A stretch of 64,000 nucleotides of DNA from Bombella favorum (GTDB taxonomy: Bacteria; Pseudomonadota; Alphaproteobacteria; Acetobacterales; Acetobacteraceae): positions 248,001 to 312,000 of the forward strand of contig NZ_NWUS01000002.1 in assembly GCF_014048475.1 (NCBI RefSeq). The letters run 5' to 3'. A program made the position numbers and the translations under genes. The notes under the pieces are model-generated. The model searched no databases and had not been told where the DNA came from. It saw only the letters and a program-made list of their open reading frames with translations. Shown piece after piece: positions 1 to 8,347 of this stretch. How positions within the stretch are numbered: position 1 is the first letter of the stretch; every line of letters begins with the position of its first letter.

Positions 1-598
1 GCAAGCGCAGCTTGATGCCTTCTCCTACACACTCATCAACCGTTTCAACACTGCGGGGGTGCCCCTCTTCACCAATGGCAGCGCACAGTCTCTCTCCAGC
101 GATCCAACGAAAACGGCACCAGCAGGACTGGTCGGGCTTTCCTCCCAACTCTCCGTCTCTGACACTTATCAGAAGACCCCATCCCTGCTGACAGCAGATG
201 GACCGGACGGTCACAGCAGCACACTTGCCAATGCCGTCCTCAGCAAAGCCATGAGTGGAAGCCTAGAAGCCACATCCGGGGCACTGGCTGCGCCATCCTC
301 CGCCCTCGGGCCGGATGGCACACAGGCCACAGGCTACGATGGAACGCAAAGCCTCGTCCAACTGGCTACATCCCTCACCACTAGTCAGGCAGGGGTGATT
401 AGCCAGACCAGCAGCACCCTCTCCACGGCCACATCCATACAGACCTCTCTTTCCACCAAGGTTTCTTCTGTTTCCGGTGTAGACGTCAACAGCCAGATGG
501 CTGCCATTGTGGCCCTAAAAAACTCCTACTCGGCCAATGCCAAGGTCGTCTCCATGGTGCAGTCCATGTTCAGCACATTGCTGGATGCCGTCCACTAA
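1..598 (+). CDS. flgK: Flagellar hook-associated protein FlgK, C-terminal part
   Basis: The reading frame is open from base 2 and the gene starts outside the window, so only about the last 198 residues are present. FlgK (HAP1) joins the flagellar hook to the filament. The start of the visible part (LDAFSYTLINRFNTAG) matches the FlgK region before the last domain. The final helix (VNSQMAAIVALKNSYSANAK, then VSMVQSMFSTLLDA) is the coiled C-terminus shared by FlgK-type axial proteins. The middle is rich in Ser, Thr and Ala, as is usual for axial proteins. flgL follows 71 bases downstream on the same strand, which is the usual flgK-flgL order and supports the call. Confidence 0.85.
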   Translation, partial: QAQLDAFSYTLINRFNTAGVPLFTNGSAQSLSSDPTKTAPAGLVGLSSQLSVSDTYQKTPSLLTADGPDGHSSTLANAVLSKAMSGSLEATSGALAAPSSALGPDGTQATGYDGTQSLVQLATSLTTSQAGVISQTSSTLSTATSIQTSLSTKVSSVSGVDVNSQMAAIVALKNSYSANAKVVSMVQSMFSTLLDAVH

Positions 599-602
599 CA
601 GC

Positions 603-631
603 CTACCCGGCCCCACAAGCCGGGTAGTTTT
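603..631 (+). terminator. Hairpin with short T-run between flgK and flgL
   Basis: Perfect 9-bp arms (CTACCCGGC at 603-611 and GCCGGGTAG at 619-627) with a 7-base loop are followed by TTTT. It has the form of a weak intrinsic terminator. Since flgL follows at 670 with its own ribosome binding site (AGGAG near 655), it may only reduce read-through into flgL. Confidence 0.6.
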
Positions 632-669
632 CCCCTCCCACCCCACAACCTACACAGGAGTGCAGCCCC

Positions 670-1755
670 ATGAGCATGAATGTCAGCCAGTATGGTGCCG
701 CCGGAACAAACCTGATCCTCAATGCGGGCATTAGGCAAATTGAATCCGAGCAGACAGACATTGCGTGGCAGACCTCACAGGGGACCACATCCTCCAGCAT
801 TTCTGGACTGGGGAGCGACCAACAGACCATTCTGTCCCTCAGCCCGAAACTGGCTGAACTAAATGGCTATCAAGACAATCTCTCGTCCGTCCAAAGCCGC
901 CTATCCCTCAGCTCCACGGCTCTCAAACAGGTTACTGACCTTGCACAATCCCTCAATACCCAGCTGCTAGGAATGCTCTCCTCGGAAGGCAGCACCAGCA
1001 CTGCCACATCCACCGCAGCCGACAGTGCACGAATGGGCCTAAGCAGCCTTGGAACAATCCTTAACACGTCTGATGGAAACGGCTTCATCTTTGCGGGCCA
1101 GAACACATCCACAGCCCCTGTCACATCGCCTTCAACGCTCAGCAACAGCCCGCTGGCGCAGACGATTTCCCGCCTCGTCTCTGGGCTTAATGATAGCAAC
1201 AGCAACGAGGTCTTCAGTCAGGCTACAACCGCCAGCGCAGATAACAGCACGGGGATGAGTGTTTTTTCTCAGGCTCTTTCCCAGCCTGCCGATCAGGCTG
1301 GTCGCCTCCAATCCTCTGCCATCATCGGGCCAGATGGTTCCAGCGTCCAGACGGGGCCAGTCGCCACGGAAGGGGGGCAAGCCAGCAGCACCTCCACCGG
1401 CTCCCCCGTACGGGACCTCATGCGGGACATGATGATCATGACCTCCATGAAAGGGATGGCCTCGACCACACCCGGCTTTACCAGCCTTGTCCGCCAACTA
1501 CACGATTCATTGGGCAAGACAACCAATCAGCTCATCGACATGAATACCAGCGTCGGTGTGACACAGAACACCCTGACCAAGCAGCAGGGTATCTATTCCA
1601 GCCTTCAGCTGATGGTGAAGGGACAGCTCTCCAATGGTCTCAACGTCAATCTTGCTGAAGTGGCATCCCGGTCTTCCGATCTCACCCTCCAGCTAAAAGC
1701 CTCTTTCTCTCTCATCGCCGATACCAAAAATATGTCACTCGCCGATTATCTCTAA
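670..1755 (+). CDS. flgL: Flagellar hook-filament junction protein FlgL
   Basis: A protein of 361 residues of the flagellin/HAP3 type. The N-terminal helix (about 1-130) has heptad-like character. The centre (about 130-260) is Ser/Thr/Gly-rich and variable. The C-terminal helix (about 280-361, ending MSLADYL) would pair with the N-terminal one. FlgL is the second junction protein and sits between FlgK and flagellin. Length is slightly above the usual 300-330. The start at 670 has AGGAG about ten bases upstream. The place directly after flgK separates it from true flagellin, which lies at 3998-4960 on the other strand. No signal peptide is seen, as expected for export by the flagellar type III system. 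Confidence 0.85.
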   Translation: MSMNVSQYGAAGTNLILNAGIRQIESEQTDIAWQTSQGTTSSSISGLGSDQQTILSLSPKLAELNGYQDNLSSVQSRLSLSSTALKQVTDLAQSLNTQLLGMLSSEGSTSTATSTAADSARMGLSSLGTILNTSDGNGFIFAGQNTSTAPVTSPSTLSNSPLAQTISRLVSGLNDSNSNEVFSQATTASADNSTGMSVFSQALSQPADQAGRLQSSAIIGPDGSSVQTGPVATEGGQASSTSTGSPVRDLMRDMMIMTSMKGMASTTPGFTSLVRQLHDSLGKTTNQLIDMNTSVGVTQNTLTKQQGIYSSLQLMVKGQLSNGLNVNLAEVASRSSDLTLQLKASFSLIADTKNMSLADYL

Positions 1756-1763
1756 ACTCCATC

Positions 1764-1898
1764 CCCCACGAGTATGAAAAAACGGGCCATTCACCGCTTG
1801 AGCAGGTGGGTGGCCTTGGTGTTTCAGGCGGGACGCATGAACAGGACAGTGACATGGCCGAACAAGCCCTGAAGAGTCTGGGGTTCGATCTACCCTGA
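1764..1898 (+). other. Coding-like remnant after flgL
   Basis: One frame is open here without a good start codon and ends with TGA at 1896-1898. Its translation (HEYEKTGHSPLEQVGGLGV, then EQDSDMAEQALKSLGFDLP) has an ordinary protein composition and looks like the end of a real gene. No ATG lies upstream before the frame runs back into flgL. The only in-frame starts are GTG at 1806 and ATG at 1851. I do not recognise the family. It could be a leftover of a deleted flagellar gene or chance. Confidence 0.25.
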
Positions 1899-1973
1899 AA
1901 AATACCCCCACATAAAACCTGAACGCTATCCCAGACTTGTTGCCGAAGGGACAGTTCGAATACAAGGAGGGTC

Positions 1974-2012
1974 ATGTTGCCACAGATAGGGACCCTCCAA
2001 TGCCTCATATGA
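1974..2012 (+). other. Possible 12-codon leader ORF overlapping the next gene
   Basis: AAGGAGGG at 1964-1971 is the strongest Shine-Dalgarno match nearby, but it serves an ATG at 1974 in a different frame from the glycosyltransferase. That frame reads MLPQIGTLQCLI and stops at TGA 2010-2012, overlapping the in-frame ATG at 2009 as ATGA. This would suit translational coupling into the downstream gene. The spacing of about three to four bases to the ATG is short. Confidence 0.3.
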
Positions 2013-2908
2013 CTATTGCCATAGGCTTGAAGGAAAACAATCTGATCCCCGCTCTAGTCTCCATAAAATCAATACTGGAAACAACCCGGAATAATCGAGC
2101 CTTGGCTTTTGCCATCTTTCATGATGGCATCAATGAACAGATCACCAGTCTGGTGAAGATGTTTCTATCCTCTTTCGAGGTAGATTTTTCCCTCATCAAC
2201 ATGCCTCGCATCCTCGCTGGTTTTCCCTACAAGGACATCATCTGCGAGTACCTGCTCTATCCTCTCCTCATACCCCAATATTTTACCTCACGGAATTTCA
2301 TCATGAGCATCGGGGCGGGCTCGCTGGTGCGGGAGGATGTCCTTTCGCTACTGGAGCAGTTCCCTACCGAGAAAAAAATCGGGGCTGTCCGCTGTATGTA
2401 CCATGCTCATACAGACCTTGATCGCTTTCACAATCTTACAGACACGGCCCGGACTGTTCTCCAAATAGAAGACACGGACCGTTACTTCAGCCGCAACCTG
2501 CTTCTTTTCAACAGGCAGGCCATCTCCGCAGAGGAAAGCCAAGCCTGTATCCAGCTACTAGACGAGGGATGGCATACTAAAGATGAAGCTATTTTGAATT
2601 ACCTCTTCTGTAACTCATTGCATCTCTTCCCACAGCAATGGAACTTCCAGATGCCCCTCTTCTCGAAACCAGATGAGGCCTTTGCCCCTTCCTGCCGTCA
2701 GGCCATTGCTGAGAGCCGCCACAACATCAAACTTGGCCAGTTTTCCAGCTTTCTCGCCCCGGATGACATGGATGCCGCTTTAAAGCAGAGCAATGACCTT
2801 GTCCAAGAGTACAAAAGGATGGCTCTCTCAGTCATACATGATACCCAGAACAAGTTGGCACATCTTCTGTTCGACCCTATGTGGACAACGCTTGAAAAGA
2901 TCACATAA
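2000..2908 (+). CDS. GT8-like glycosyltransferase paralogue, catalytic motifs lost
   Basis: A protein of 302 residues clearly related to the next gene: both share LIPALVSIKSIL/VIPAIATIRSVL at the start, KKIGAVRC in the middle and WNF near the end. Family 8 glycosyltransferases need a DxD motif for metal and nucleotide-sugar. The neighbour has DAD at residues 102-104, while here the same place reads GAG (105-107). The later NAG and KPW-type motifs are also replaced (SRNLLLFN, FSSFLAPDD). It is therefore probably a pseudoenzyme or a partner subunit of the neighbour. The start at 2000 has AGGGA about eight bases upstream; ATG 2009 is an alternative. The setting between flgL and flagellin suggests a part in flagellin glycosylation, which is inference. 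Confidence 0.65.
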   Translation: MPHMTIAIGLKENNLIPALVSIKSILETTRNNRALAFAIFHDGINEQITSLVKMFLSSFEVDFSLINMPRILAGFPYKDIICEYLLYPLLIPQYFTSRNFIMSIGAGSLVREDVLSLLEQFPTEKKIGAVRCMYHAHTDLDRFHNLTDTARTVLQIEDTDRYFSRNLLLFNRQAISAEESQACIQLLDEGWHTKDEAILNYLFCNSLHLFPQQWNFQMPLFSKPDEAFAPSCRQAIAESRHNIKLGQFSSFLAPDDMDAALKQSNDLVQEYKRMALSVIHDTQNKLAHLLFDPMWTTLEKIT

Positions 2909-2963
2909 CACCCCGCCTTACTGCCCTGCCCGATCTCATTGCGCTTTCTCAGGTTACCCCATC

Positions 2964-3911
2964 ATGAAGACCGTCCCCATTGTCATGTCTCTGGACAAGG
3001 CCTATGTCATCCCCGCCATTGCCACGATACGGTCTGTGCTCGACTCAGTGTCTGACAAAAGCTGCATACCGTTCGTTATCTTCCACAAAGAGCTAGACCC
3101 CTTCACCATCAAGGTGGTGACATCTTTGGTAAACGATGCTGGCGGGACAATAACCTTTACGAATGTCCAACACCATTTTGCGGACTACCGGCTCTCCGCA
3201 GAAGAAATGTACTATGCGCTGCTCATACCGAGCATGATGACAGATTATGAATTCGTCTTCTTTCTAGATGCTGACCTCATCGTGACTGGTGACATTCTCT
3301 CCCTCATCCACGAAATGCCAAAAGATAAAAAGATAGGGGCCGTGCGCTGTTTTTTCCGCAACACGATTCTCCCCGATGACTCACCAGCCGAGCTACATAC
3401 GCACACACTTAAAACCGGATTGACCGACACACGCCGCTATTTCAATGCTGGCCTTATGCTCTTCAACATGAAAAACATAACCCAATGGGACATTAACCGC
3501 GGCTTCCAGCTCATCAAAAAACACTGGACAGGACATGCCGAAAGTATCCTCAATGTAGTGTTCCACGAGTCTGTGCATTTTTTCTCAACCCGCTGGAACT
3601 TCGCCATGACGTTCGTCTTCGAAATGGCTATGCCCTTCCAGCCGGATGTGCAGGACGATATCGATGAAAGCAGAAAGAACATTCAGGTGCAGCATTTCCT
3701 GTATGTATCCAAACCGTGGCACAAATATCACTACCAGCTGCTAGCGGTAGCCGGGTGCCCGGAACTCACCCAGTATCTCCAAAATTACAAGCAAATCCTG
3801 CGCACCACCATGAATGATGTCTCCAACCGGGCAGCCCGCTTTGTCTATGGCCCCTCATGGCAGGCTACAAAAGCTTATTTAAACCCTGAAGAAACACTCC
3901 AGCTGCCATAA
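2964..3911 (+). CDS. GT8-family glycosyltransferase
   Basis: A protein of 315 residues with family 8 hallmarks: N-terminal nucleotide-sugar binding region, FFLDADLIVTGDI with the DxD at 102-104, YFNAGLMLFN, and near the C-terminus HFLYVSKPWHKY, resembling the HxxGxxKPW signature. Such enzymes transfer sugars from UDP- or similar donors with retention of configuration. No signal peptide or membrane segment is seen, so it should act in the cytoplasm. It starts 55 bases after its degenerate paralogue, so the two look like a tandem duplication in one transcript. Position between flgL and flagellin suggests flagellin or another surface structure as acceptor; this is inferred, and a lipopolysaccharide role is also possible. 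Confidence 0.75.
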   Translation: MKTVPIVMSLDKAYVIPAIATIRSVLDSVSDKSCIPFVIFHKELDPFTIKVVTSLVNDAGGTITFTNVQHHFADYRLSAEEMYYALLIPSMMTDYEFVFFLDADLIVTGDILSLIHEMPKDKKIGAVRCFFRNTILPDDSPAELHTHTLKTGLTDTRRYFNAGLMLFNMKNITQWDINRGFQLIKKHWTGHAESILNVVFHESVHFFSTRWNFAMTFVFEMAMPFQPDVQDDIDESRKNIQVQHFLYVSKPWHKYHYQLLAVAGCPELTQYLQNYKQILRTTMNDVSNRAARFVYGPSWQATKAYLNPEETLQLP

Positions 3912-3940
3912 AAAACGCCACCGTGAAAACACGGCGGCGT
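3910..3940 (-). terminator. Flagellin terminator
   Basis: Read on the minus strand, ACGCCGCCGTG, a TTTT loop and CACGGTGGCGT form an 11-bp stem with one G-T pair, followed by a run of T. It lies about 57 bases beyond the flagellin stop and abuts the convergent glycosyltransferase gene. Confidence 0.8.
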
Positions 3941-3997
3941 CTTCCGCGGCTTTGTCCAGAGAGATGCCGCTCCCCGAAAGGGCCGGCCACCTTTCCC

Positions 3998-4960
3998 TTA
4001 CTGGAACAGGGAAAGGATGTTCTGAGACTGACCATTGGCAATGGAGAGAGACTTAATGCCAAGGGACTGCTTGGTCTGCAGGGAGGTCAGCTTAGCGGAC
4101 TCAGCAGACATATCAGCATCTGTCAGAGCACCAGAGGCAGCCGTCAGAGAGTCGGAAGACTTCTGGCCGTAGGAGCTCATGGTGTCGATGGTCTGCTGGT
4201 TAGAACCCAGATCAGACGTAACGTTCGTCATGGCAACAATGGCCTTCTGAACACGCCCGACCATAGCAGCAACAGCCTCAGTCGGATTCTTACCCGTGTA
4301 GGCAAGGGCAACACCAGAGGAGGTCGTTGTCAGGAAGTTATTGGATGTCGGGTCACCTTCGGCCTGACCATTGGTCGTCAGACCCAGAACATCTGTCAGC
4401 GTAGCACCGGAACCACCAGTCGTAGAAGCAATCAGGCTGCCATAGCCTGTCAGTGTCTGTGTATCACCCTGAAGACCTGTAACAAAGGTCAGGCTGTTGG
4501 CAGTGATGCCCAGGCTGGTGCTGGTGCTAGCAGCCGTACCACCGAACAGCAGGTTGATCCCCTTTGTCGTAGCGTTACGAGCAATGGTATCGATGCTCTT
4601 CATGTAGCCTGTCAGCTCCTTGTCGAGCTGGCCCAGGGAGGACTCGTTGCCCATGTTGTTACCAACAGTGGTAACAGCATTCTGGACGTTCTGCAGAATG
4701 TTGATGATGCTGTTAGCAGCAGAGTTGGTGGAGCTGACAATCTGGGAAGCATAGCTCAGACCATCATTAACCGCGCTCTGACCAGCAATATCACCCCCGA
4801 TCTGGGAGGAAATACCGAAAGCAGCCGGGTTATCAGAAGCGTTGGCAACCTTCTTACCGGTGGATACGGCATTTTCCGTCTTGGCCAGATCGCTCTGCGT
4901 GGTGTTCAGTGTTTCCAGAGCAACCATTGAGGACTGGTTGGTATTGATAGAAAGACTCAC
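3998..4960 (-). CDS. Flagellin
   Basis: A protein of 320 residues with the classic flagellin plan. The conserved N-terminal D0/D1 region (SLSINTNQSSMVALETLN, later KKVANASDNPAAFGISSQI) occupies about 1-140. A variable centre follows (about 140-240). The conserved C-terminal helix ends SLSIANGQSQNILSLFQ. It forms the filament after export through the flagellar type III apparatus. The chosen start is GTG at 4960, giving MSLSINTN, because AAGGAGA lies just upstream; the frame extends 12 codons further but those residues are not flagellin-like. It has its own terminator at 3910-3940. Two glycosyltransferase genes converge on it. A palindrome lies in the leader at 4992-5009. Confidence 0.95.
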   Translation of the reverse strand: MSLSINTNQSSMVALETLNTTQSDLAKTENAVSTGKKVANASDNPAAFGISSQIGGDIAGQSAVNDGLSYASQIVSSTNSAANSIINILQNVQNAVTTVGNNMGNESSLGQLDKELTGYMKSIDTIARNATTKGINLLFGGTAASTSTSLGITANSLTFVTGLQGDTQTLTGYGSLIASTTGGSGATLTDVLGLTTNGQAEGDPTSNNFLTTTSSGVALAYTGKNPTEAVAAMVGRVQKAIVAMTNVTSDLGSNQQTIDTMSSYGQKSSDSLTAASGALTDADMSAESAKLTSLQTKQSLGIKSLSIANGQSQNILSLFQ

Positions 4961-4991
4961 AGTCTTTTCTCCTTGTGCATCTGTATTACAA

Positions 4992-5009
4992 AACAACGAG
5001 CTCGTCGTT
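4992..5009 (-). repeat. Palindrome in the flagellin leader
   Basis: An 18-bp near-perfect palindrome centred on GAGCTC, about 32 bases upstream of the flagellin start codon. The two mismatched positions would be G-U pairs in the minus-strand RNA. It could act as an operator or as an RNA structure controlling translation. Confidence 0.4.
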
Positions 5010-5093
5010 GACAGATGAATAGAAACACAGAAACCTTACATGTTTCTTACAAAGGGCATTTCAAAATAACGGAGCAAAGAAAAATACCGCTCT

Positions 5094-5654
5094 TTAGCCA
5101 TCAGATTCATTTTTCCGTAAATAAGGCCTTGGGCTGCGCAGCCGCCCCGGGGCGGGCACAACAATCTGATCAGAGAAATGAGGAACAGACTCTTCCTCTA
5201 GTTGAACAGATTCGACCACTTTGGTTTGCTCAAGGGCTTTCTGCTGTTTTTCCAACTGCTCTTCTAACTGGTGCAGCATGGCCTTTGCTGCTTCCACCGC
5301 ACCATTTAGGTCAGATTCCTGTTTTTCCGAATGTGCCAGAACACCAGACAGAGACTCGGCAGTCTCTTTCGTCATTTTCTGCTGGTCGATAAGGTCTTCT
5401 TCTACATTGCGGGCACGCTCCAGCAAGACAGACAAACGCCTGTCCCCCTGTGTCACCTCATGCCGGACACGCTCGAACATATGATTCATCTGCTCTGTCG
5501 AGGCATCAAGCGTAGCAACCATCTCATTCAGTGCTGTGTAGGAGTCCCGGATGACACCCAACCGCCGGACGATAAGGCGTGAGCTGATGATCCCGGCTAT
5601 CAGGACAACCATCAAAAGAATCTCGATGATGAGCTGACTATTGTTCAGAAGCAT
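5094..5654 (-). CDS. DUF6468-like flagellar membrane protein
   Basis: A protein of 186 residues with one N-terminal membrane helix (about 8-26, LIIEILLMVVLIAGIIS). A long helical, coiled-coil-like region (about 35-150) is rich in Glu, Gln and Lys, and the tail is proline and arginine-rich. This is the plan of the DUF6468 proteins found beside fliM and fliL in Rhodospirillales; their function is unknown. The gene overlaps the end of fliM by 17 bases, so it is almost certainly in the same operon and translationally coupled. It probably sits in the inner membrane near the basal body. The family assignment is from memory of the family plan, not from a search. Confidence 0.65.
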   Translation of the reverse strand: MLLNNSQLIIEILLMVVLIAGIISSRLIVRRLGVIRDSYTALNEMVATLDASTEQMNHMFERVRHEVTQGDRRLSVLLERARNVEEDLIDQQKMTKETAESLSGVLAHSEKQESDLNGAVEAAKAMLHQLEEQLEKQQKALEQTKVVESVQLEEESVPHFSDQIVVPAPGRLRSPRPYLRKNESDG

Positions 5655-6885
5655 GATGTCCCCTCTGTTCTGCTGACTGCTGCTCCACCGAAATGGAACT
5701 AAGAGACGCCAGCAGCTCCGGCGTCAGATCTTCTTCCAGCGGGATAAGACGCTGATCTATCCGGACAGCCTGCATCCGATGCAACCGGCCCAGCGTACCT
5801 TCAAAAATTGGTGTTCCATCACATTCCATCCTTACAGAATGTGGGGTTTCTCCCTTGCTTGGCAGGTGGAGGACACTCCCTTTCTTCAACGCCAGAATCT
5901 GGGACAGCGGGAAAGACGCCGTCTCGAACACGGTAGAAACAGTCACACTTGTTTCCATTATTTCGGAAATGAGATGATTTTCCCATATGGAGTCATTGCC
6001 GAAATTTTCCCCCATAAACTGCTGGGAAAGTTTCTCTCTTACAGGCTCCAGCGTGGCATAAGGGATGACGATATCCATATCCCCACTCCTGTCGCCCATA
6101 TCAATATGAAACCGGGCCGCAATAGCTGCATTGGAAGGACGGGCAATCACCGCCAGACTGGAGCTAATCTCCAACCGCTCGAAATTCAGATCAACCTTAC
6201 CAACCGGGGCAAAGGCCTCAGACAGATCTGCCAATGTAATGACGATCAATTTCTCAATAAGGGCTCTCTCAAGCGCTGTATGAGGGCGATTCTCAATAAT
6301 CTTCGGGCCGGCTCCCCGCTCTCCGCCCATCAATATGTCCACAATGGAATAAGACAGGGACGAATCAACAACGACCAGCCCGTAGTTTCGCCACTGCTCC
6401 GCCCGGAAAACGGAGAACAGAGAAGAAGATGGTACTTCGCCCATGTAATCCCCAAAACGCAGGGACCGCATGTTCTCCATAGTGATATCGACATTATCAT
6501 TGGTAAAGCCACGCAATGTCGAAGAAAGAAACCGCACAAGCCGGTCGAACACATTCTCCAGCATGGGCATGCGCTCATAGGCTACAAAACCAGCCTTGAT
6601 GATGCGCTCCATCCCGCTTTCTTCCCGCATAGCAGAGCCGGAAAACGCATTACCGAGCATGGCATCAATAGCGGACTGGTCCAACGCATGGCCGTCCTCT
6701 TCACCATCATCCCCCTCATGCGCAGCGACCCCGGAGGAGGATACGCCTTCCTCTTCCGGGGTATTATTCCATGCGGCATGGTCTTCTGTGTCCGGGCCGG
6801 GCTGCTCCACTCCCTGCCCTTCTGTCAGGCCAGACTGATCAGCCTGCGCCTGCTCCTCTTCATCCGCCATTGAGTCCAGATCCAC
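5638..6885 (-). CDS. fliM: Flagellar motor switch protein FliM
   Basis: A protein of 415 residues. After an acidic, low-complexity N-terminus (about 1-85, EEEQAQADQ, DDGEEDGHA), it has the FliM middle domain (about 100-290, with ERMPMLENVFDRLVRFLSS and LMGGERGAG) and a C-terminal SpoA domain (about 310-390, with LKKGSVLHLP). FliM forms most of the C-ring, binds CheY-P and sets the direction of rotation. The acidic extension makes it longer than the common 330-360 residues. The CheY-binding motif of the family is not obvious at the N-terminus. It lies one base after fliL and overlaps the DUF6468-like gene, in the order fliL-fliM. Confidence 0.93.
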   Translation of the reverse strand: MDLDSMADEEEQAQADQSGLTEGQGVEQPGPDTEDHAAWNNTPEEEGVSSSGVAAHEGDDGEEDGHALDQSAIDAMLGNAFSGSAMREESGMERIIKAGFVAYERMPMLENVFDRLVRFLSSTLRGFTNDNVDITMENMRSLRFGDYMGEVPSSSLFSVFRAEQWRNYGLVVVDSSLSYSIVDILMGGERGAGPKIIENRPHTALERALIEKLIVITLADLSEAFAPVGKVDLNFERLEISSSLAVIARPSNAAIAARFHIDMGDRSGDMDIVIPYATLEPVREKLSQQFMGENFGNDSIWENHLISEIMETSVTVSTVFETASFPLSQILALKKGSVLHLPSKGETPHSVRMECDGTPIFEGTLGRLHRMQAVRIDQRLIPLEEDLTPELLASLSSISVEQQSAEQRGHHASEQ

Positions 6886-6886
6886 C

Positions 6887-7414
6887 TTACTGGGTTAGAA
6901 GTTCCGTAATATAAATGTTTGTGACATTCAGCGGGGCAAAGGCCACACGCAGGCGTCTCAGCAACGCTTCCCTCAGGCGGTAAAAGCCACTGCCATGCAG
7001 GTCCTGCGGGCGGCTTTCATGCAGATATGTCTGAAAAATATCCTGCACCTCAGGAATACGCCCCTGAAGAGCTGCCAAAGTTTCGGCGCCCTCCACCTCT
7101 ACGCTGGCTGTCATCTTGACATAAACCGTCCGCCCGGCACCGTTATCCAGATTTGCCGTTGCGGAAGGAACAGACAGAAGAAGGCGGTGCGAAGCCTCCT
7201 CCTTTCCCTCTGCTGCCATAGCCTTGGCTGCAGGCTTCCCCCCCCCACCGAACGGAGGGAGATGGGCTTGCCAGGCTCCCACGCCCCCGCCAATCAACAA
7301 CAGGGGCACGGCGGCCAGAATAGCCATTTTCTTCTTGGAAAAGCCTTTCTTGCCGTCAGTCGTAGCGCCTGTTTCATCGCCTCCAGCTGCCGAAGGGTCT
7401 GCCTCTTCACTCAT
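6887..7414 (-). CDS. fliL: Flagellar basal body-associated protein FliL
   Basis: A protein of 175 residues. A charged cytoplasmic N-terminus (KKGFSKKKM) is followed by one membrane helix (about 32-50, AILAAVPLLLIGGGVGAW). The periplasmic FliL domain has the family pattern (VPSATANLDN, VYVKMTASVEVEG, RIPEVQDIFQTYL, LREALLRRL, ending NVTNIYITELLTQ). FliL surrounds the stator units and helps the motor under load. It is placed between the response regulator (18 bases away) and fliM (one base away), so it is clearly in an operon. Confidence 0.9.
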   Translation of the reverse strand: MSEEADPSAAGGDETGATTDGKKGFSKKKMAILAAVPLLLIGGGVGAWQAHLPPFGGGGKPAAKAMAAEGKEEASHRLLLSVPSATANLDNGAGRTVYVKMTASVEVEGAETLAALQGRIPEVQDIFQTYLHESRPQDLHGSGFYRLREALLRRLRVAFAPLNVTNIYITELLTQ

Positions 7415-7431
7415 GCCATTCCGCTCCGTTC

Positions 7432-8283
7432 TTAATCCTGATGGACCGGTTGTCTGGCCACCTTTTCTACAAGACGGCGCCCATCCATCTCACCAGCCAT
7501 GGCTGTCACACCCAGACCGGCAGAAACGGGTATGCTGGCCTCCCGGATAGCCTGCTGGACAGGTGCAACCTCATCCTCTGCACGGGCACCAAGTGGCAGG
7601 AAGGCTTCTTCATTCAGCCGATACCCCATGCCCCAACTCGTGATGAAAGGCTTCTGAATCCCTCTTGCGCGCAGTTTTTGGCGAATACGGCACACCATAA
7701 CATCAATGGTCTTGCTGATTGGCTTTTCCCGACCGGCATACAGGGTAGACAAAATGGCCGCCTTGTTCAGCAGGCTACCCCGGCGGCGTACCATAAGGGA
7801 CATAATGTCATATTCACCCTGCGTCAGCGGCAGAAGCTCATCATCTACCAACACCTCACGGGTATCTTCCTTCACCGTCAGACGACCCACCGTGATGATC
7901 TGACTGGTCACGCCGTGATCCATAACACGCCGGACAATGGCCTTTAGCCGTGCAAGAAGTTCCACCGGCCCGACCGTAATAGGCACACAGTCATCCGCGC
8001 CAGCAGCAAGGGCCTCCGCCACGTTATGGGCTGTAAGGTTTCGTGCAATGACCAAAATCGGCAGGCTGAAACGGTTGTTACGAATCGTACGGATTAGCAG
8101 CGGGTCTGGGTTAGTCTGCTGAATGACAGCCACATCGGACTGATCATTACGCAGAGCACTCAGTACACCCTCCCGCCCGGAAATACGCAGAAAGATTCCT
8201 CCTTCTGAAACAGCTTCAGACAGAGTGGAGCAAGGCCGCCCATCCATATTCTTCGGACTATCACCAACGCAGATCAATCTCAT
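7432..8283 (-). CDS. OmpR-type regulator with pseudo-receiver domain
   Basis: A protein of 283 residues. Residues about 1-115 resemble a response-regulator receiver (MRLICVGDS, LPILVIARN, AGADDCV, LLARLKAIVRR). Where the phosphorylated aspartate should stand, the sequence reads DVAVIQQTNPD, with Gln in place of Asp. About 125-225 is a winged-helix DNA-binding domain like that of CtrA (LTQGEYDIMSLMV, SKTIDVMVCRIRQKLR, WGMGYRL), followed by a 50-residue tail. It should bind DNA without normal phosphorylation. It heads the fliL-fliM operon, so it probably controls flagellar genes, as FtcR does in Rhizobiales. ATG 8283 has AAGGA at good spacing; ATG 8304 is an alternative. An inverted repeat lies upstream at 8348-8371. 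Confidence 0.75.
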   Translation of the reverse strand: MRLICVGDSPKNMDGRPCSTLSEAVSEGGIFLRISGREGVLSALRNDQSDVAVIQQTNPDPLLIRTIRNNRFSLPILVIARNLTAHNVAEALAAGADDCVPITVGPVELLARLKAIVRRVMDHGVTSQIITVGRLTVKEDTREVLVDDELLPLTQGEYDIMSLMVRRRGSLLNKAAILSTLYAGREKPISKTIDVMVCRIRQKLRARGIQKPFITSWGMGYRLNEEAFLPLGARAEDEVAPVQQAIREASIPVSAGLGVTAMAGEMDGRRLVEKVARQPVHQD

Positions 8284-8347
8284 GGCAGTTTTCCTTTTTT
8301 TCATCGTTCTACGTCTCCTACTATCAAGGCATAATGCTAACGTGACA

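Noticed and set aside
3923-4930. Open frame of 335 codons opposite flagellin
   Set aside because: Antisense to a clear flagellin; composition rich in Arg, Gln and Gly as expected for a shadow frame.
5779-6873. Open frame of 364 codons opposite fliM
   Set aside because: Antisense to fliM with no domain pattern.
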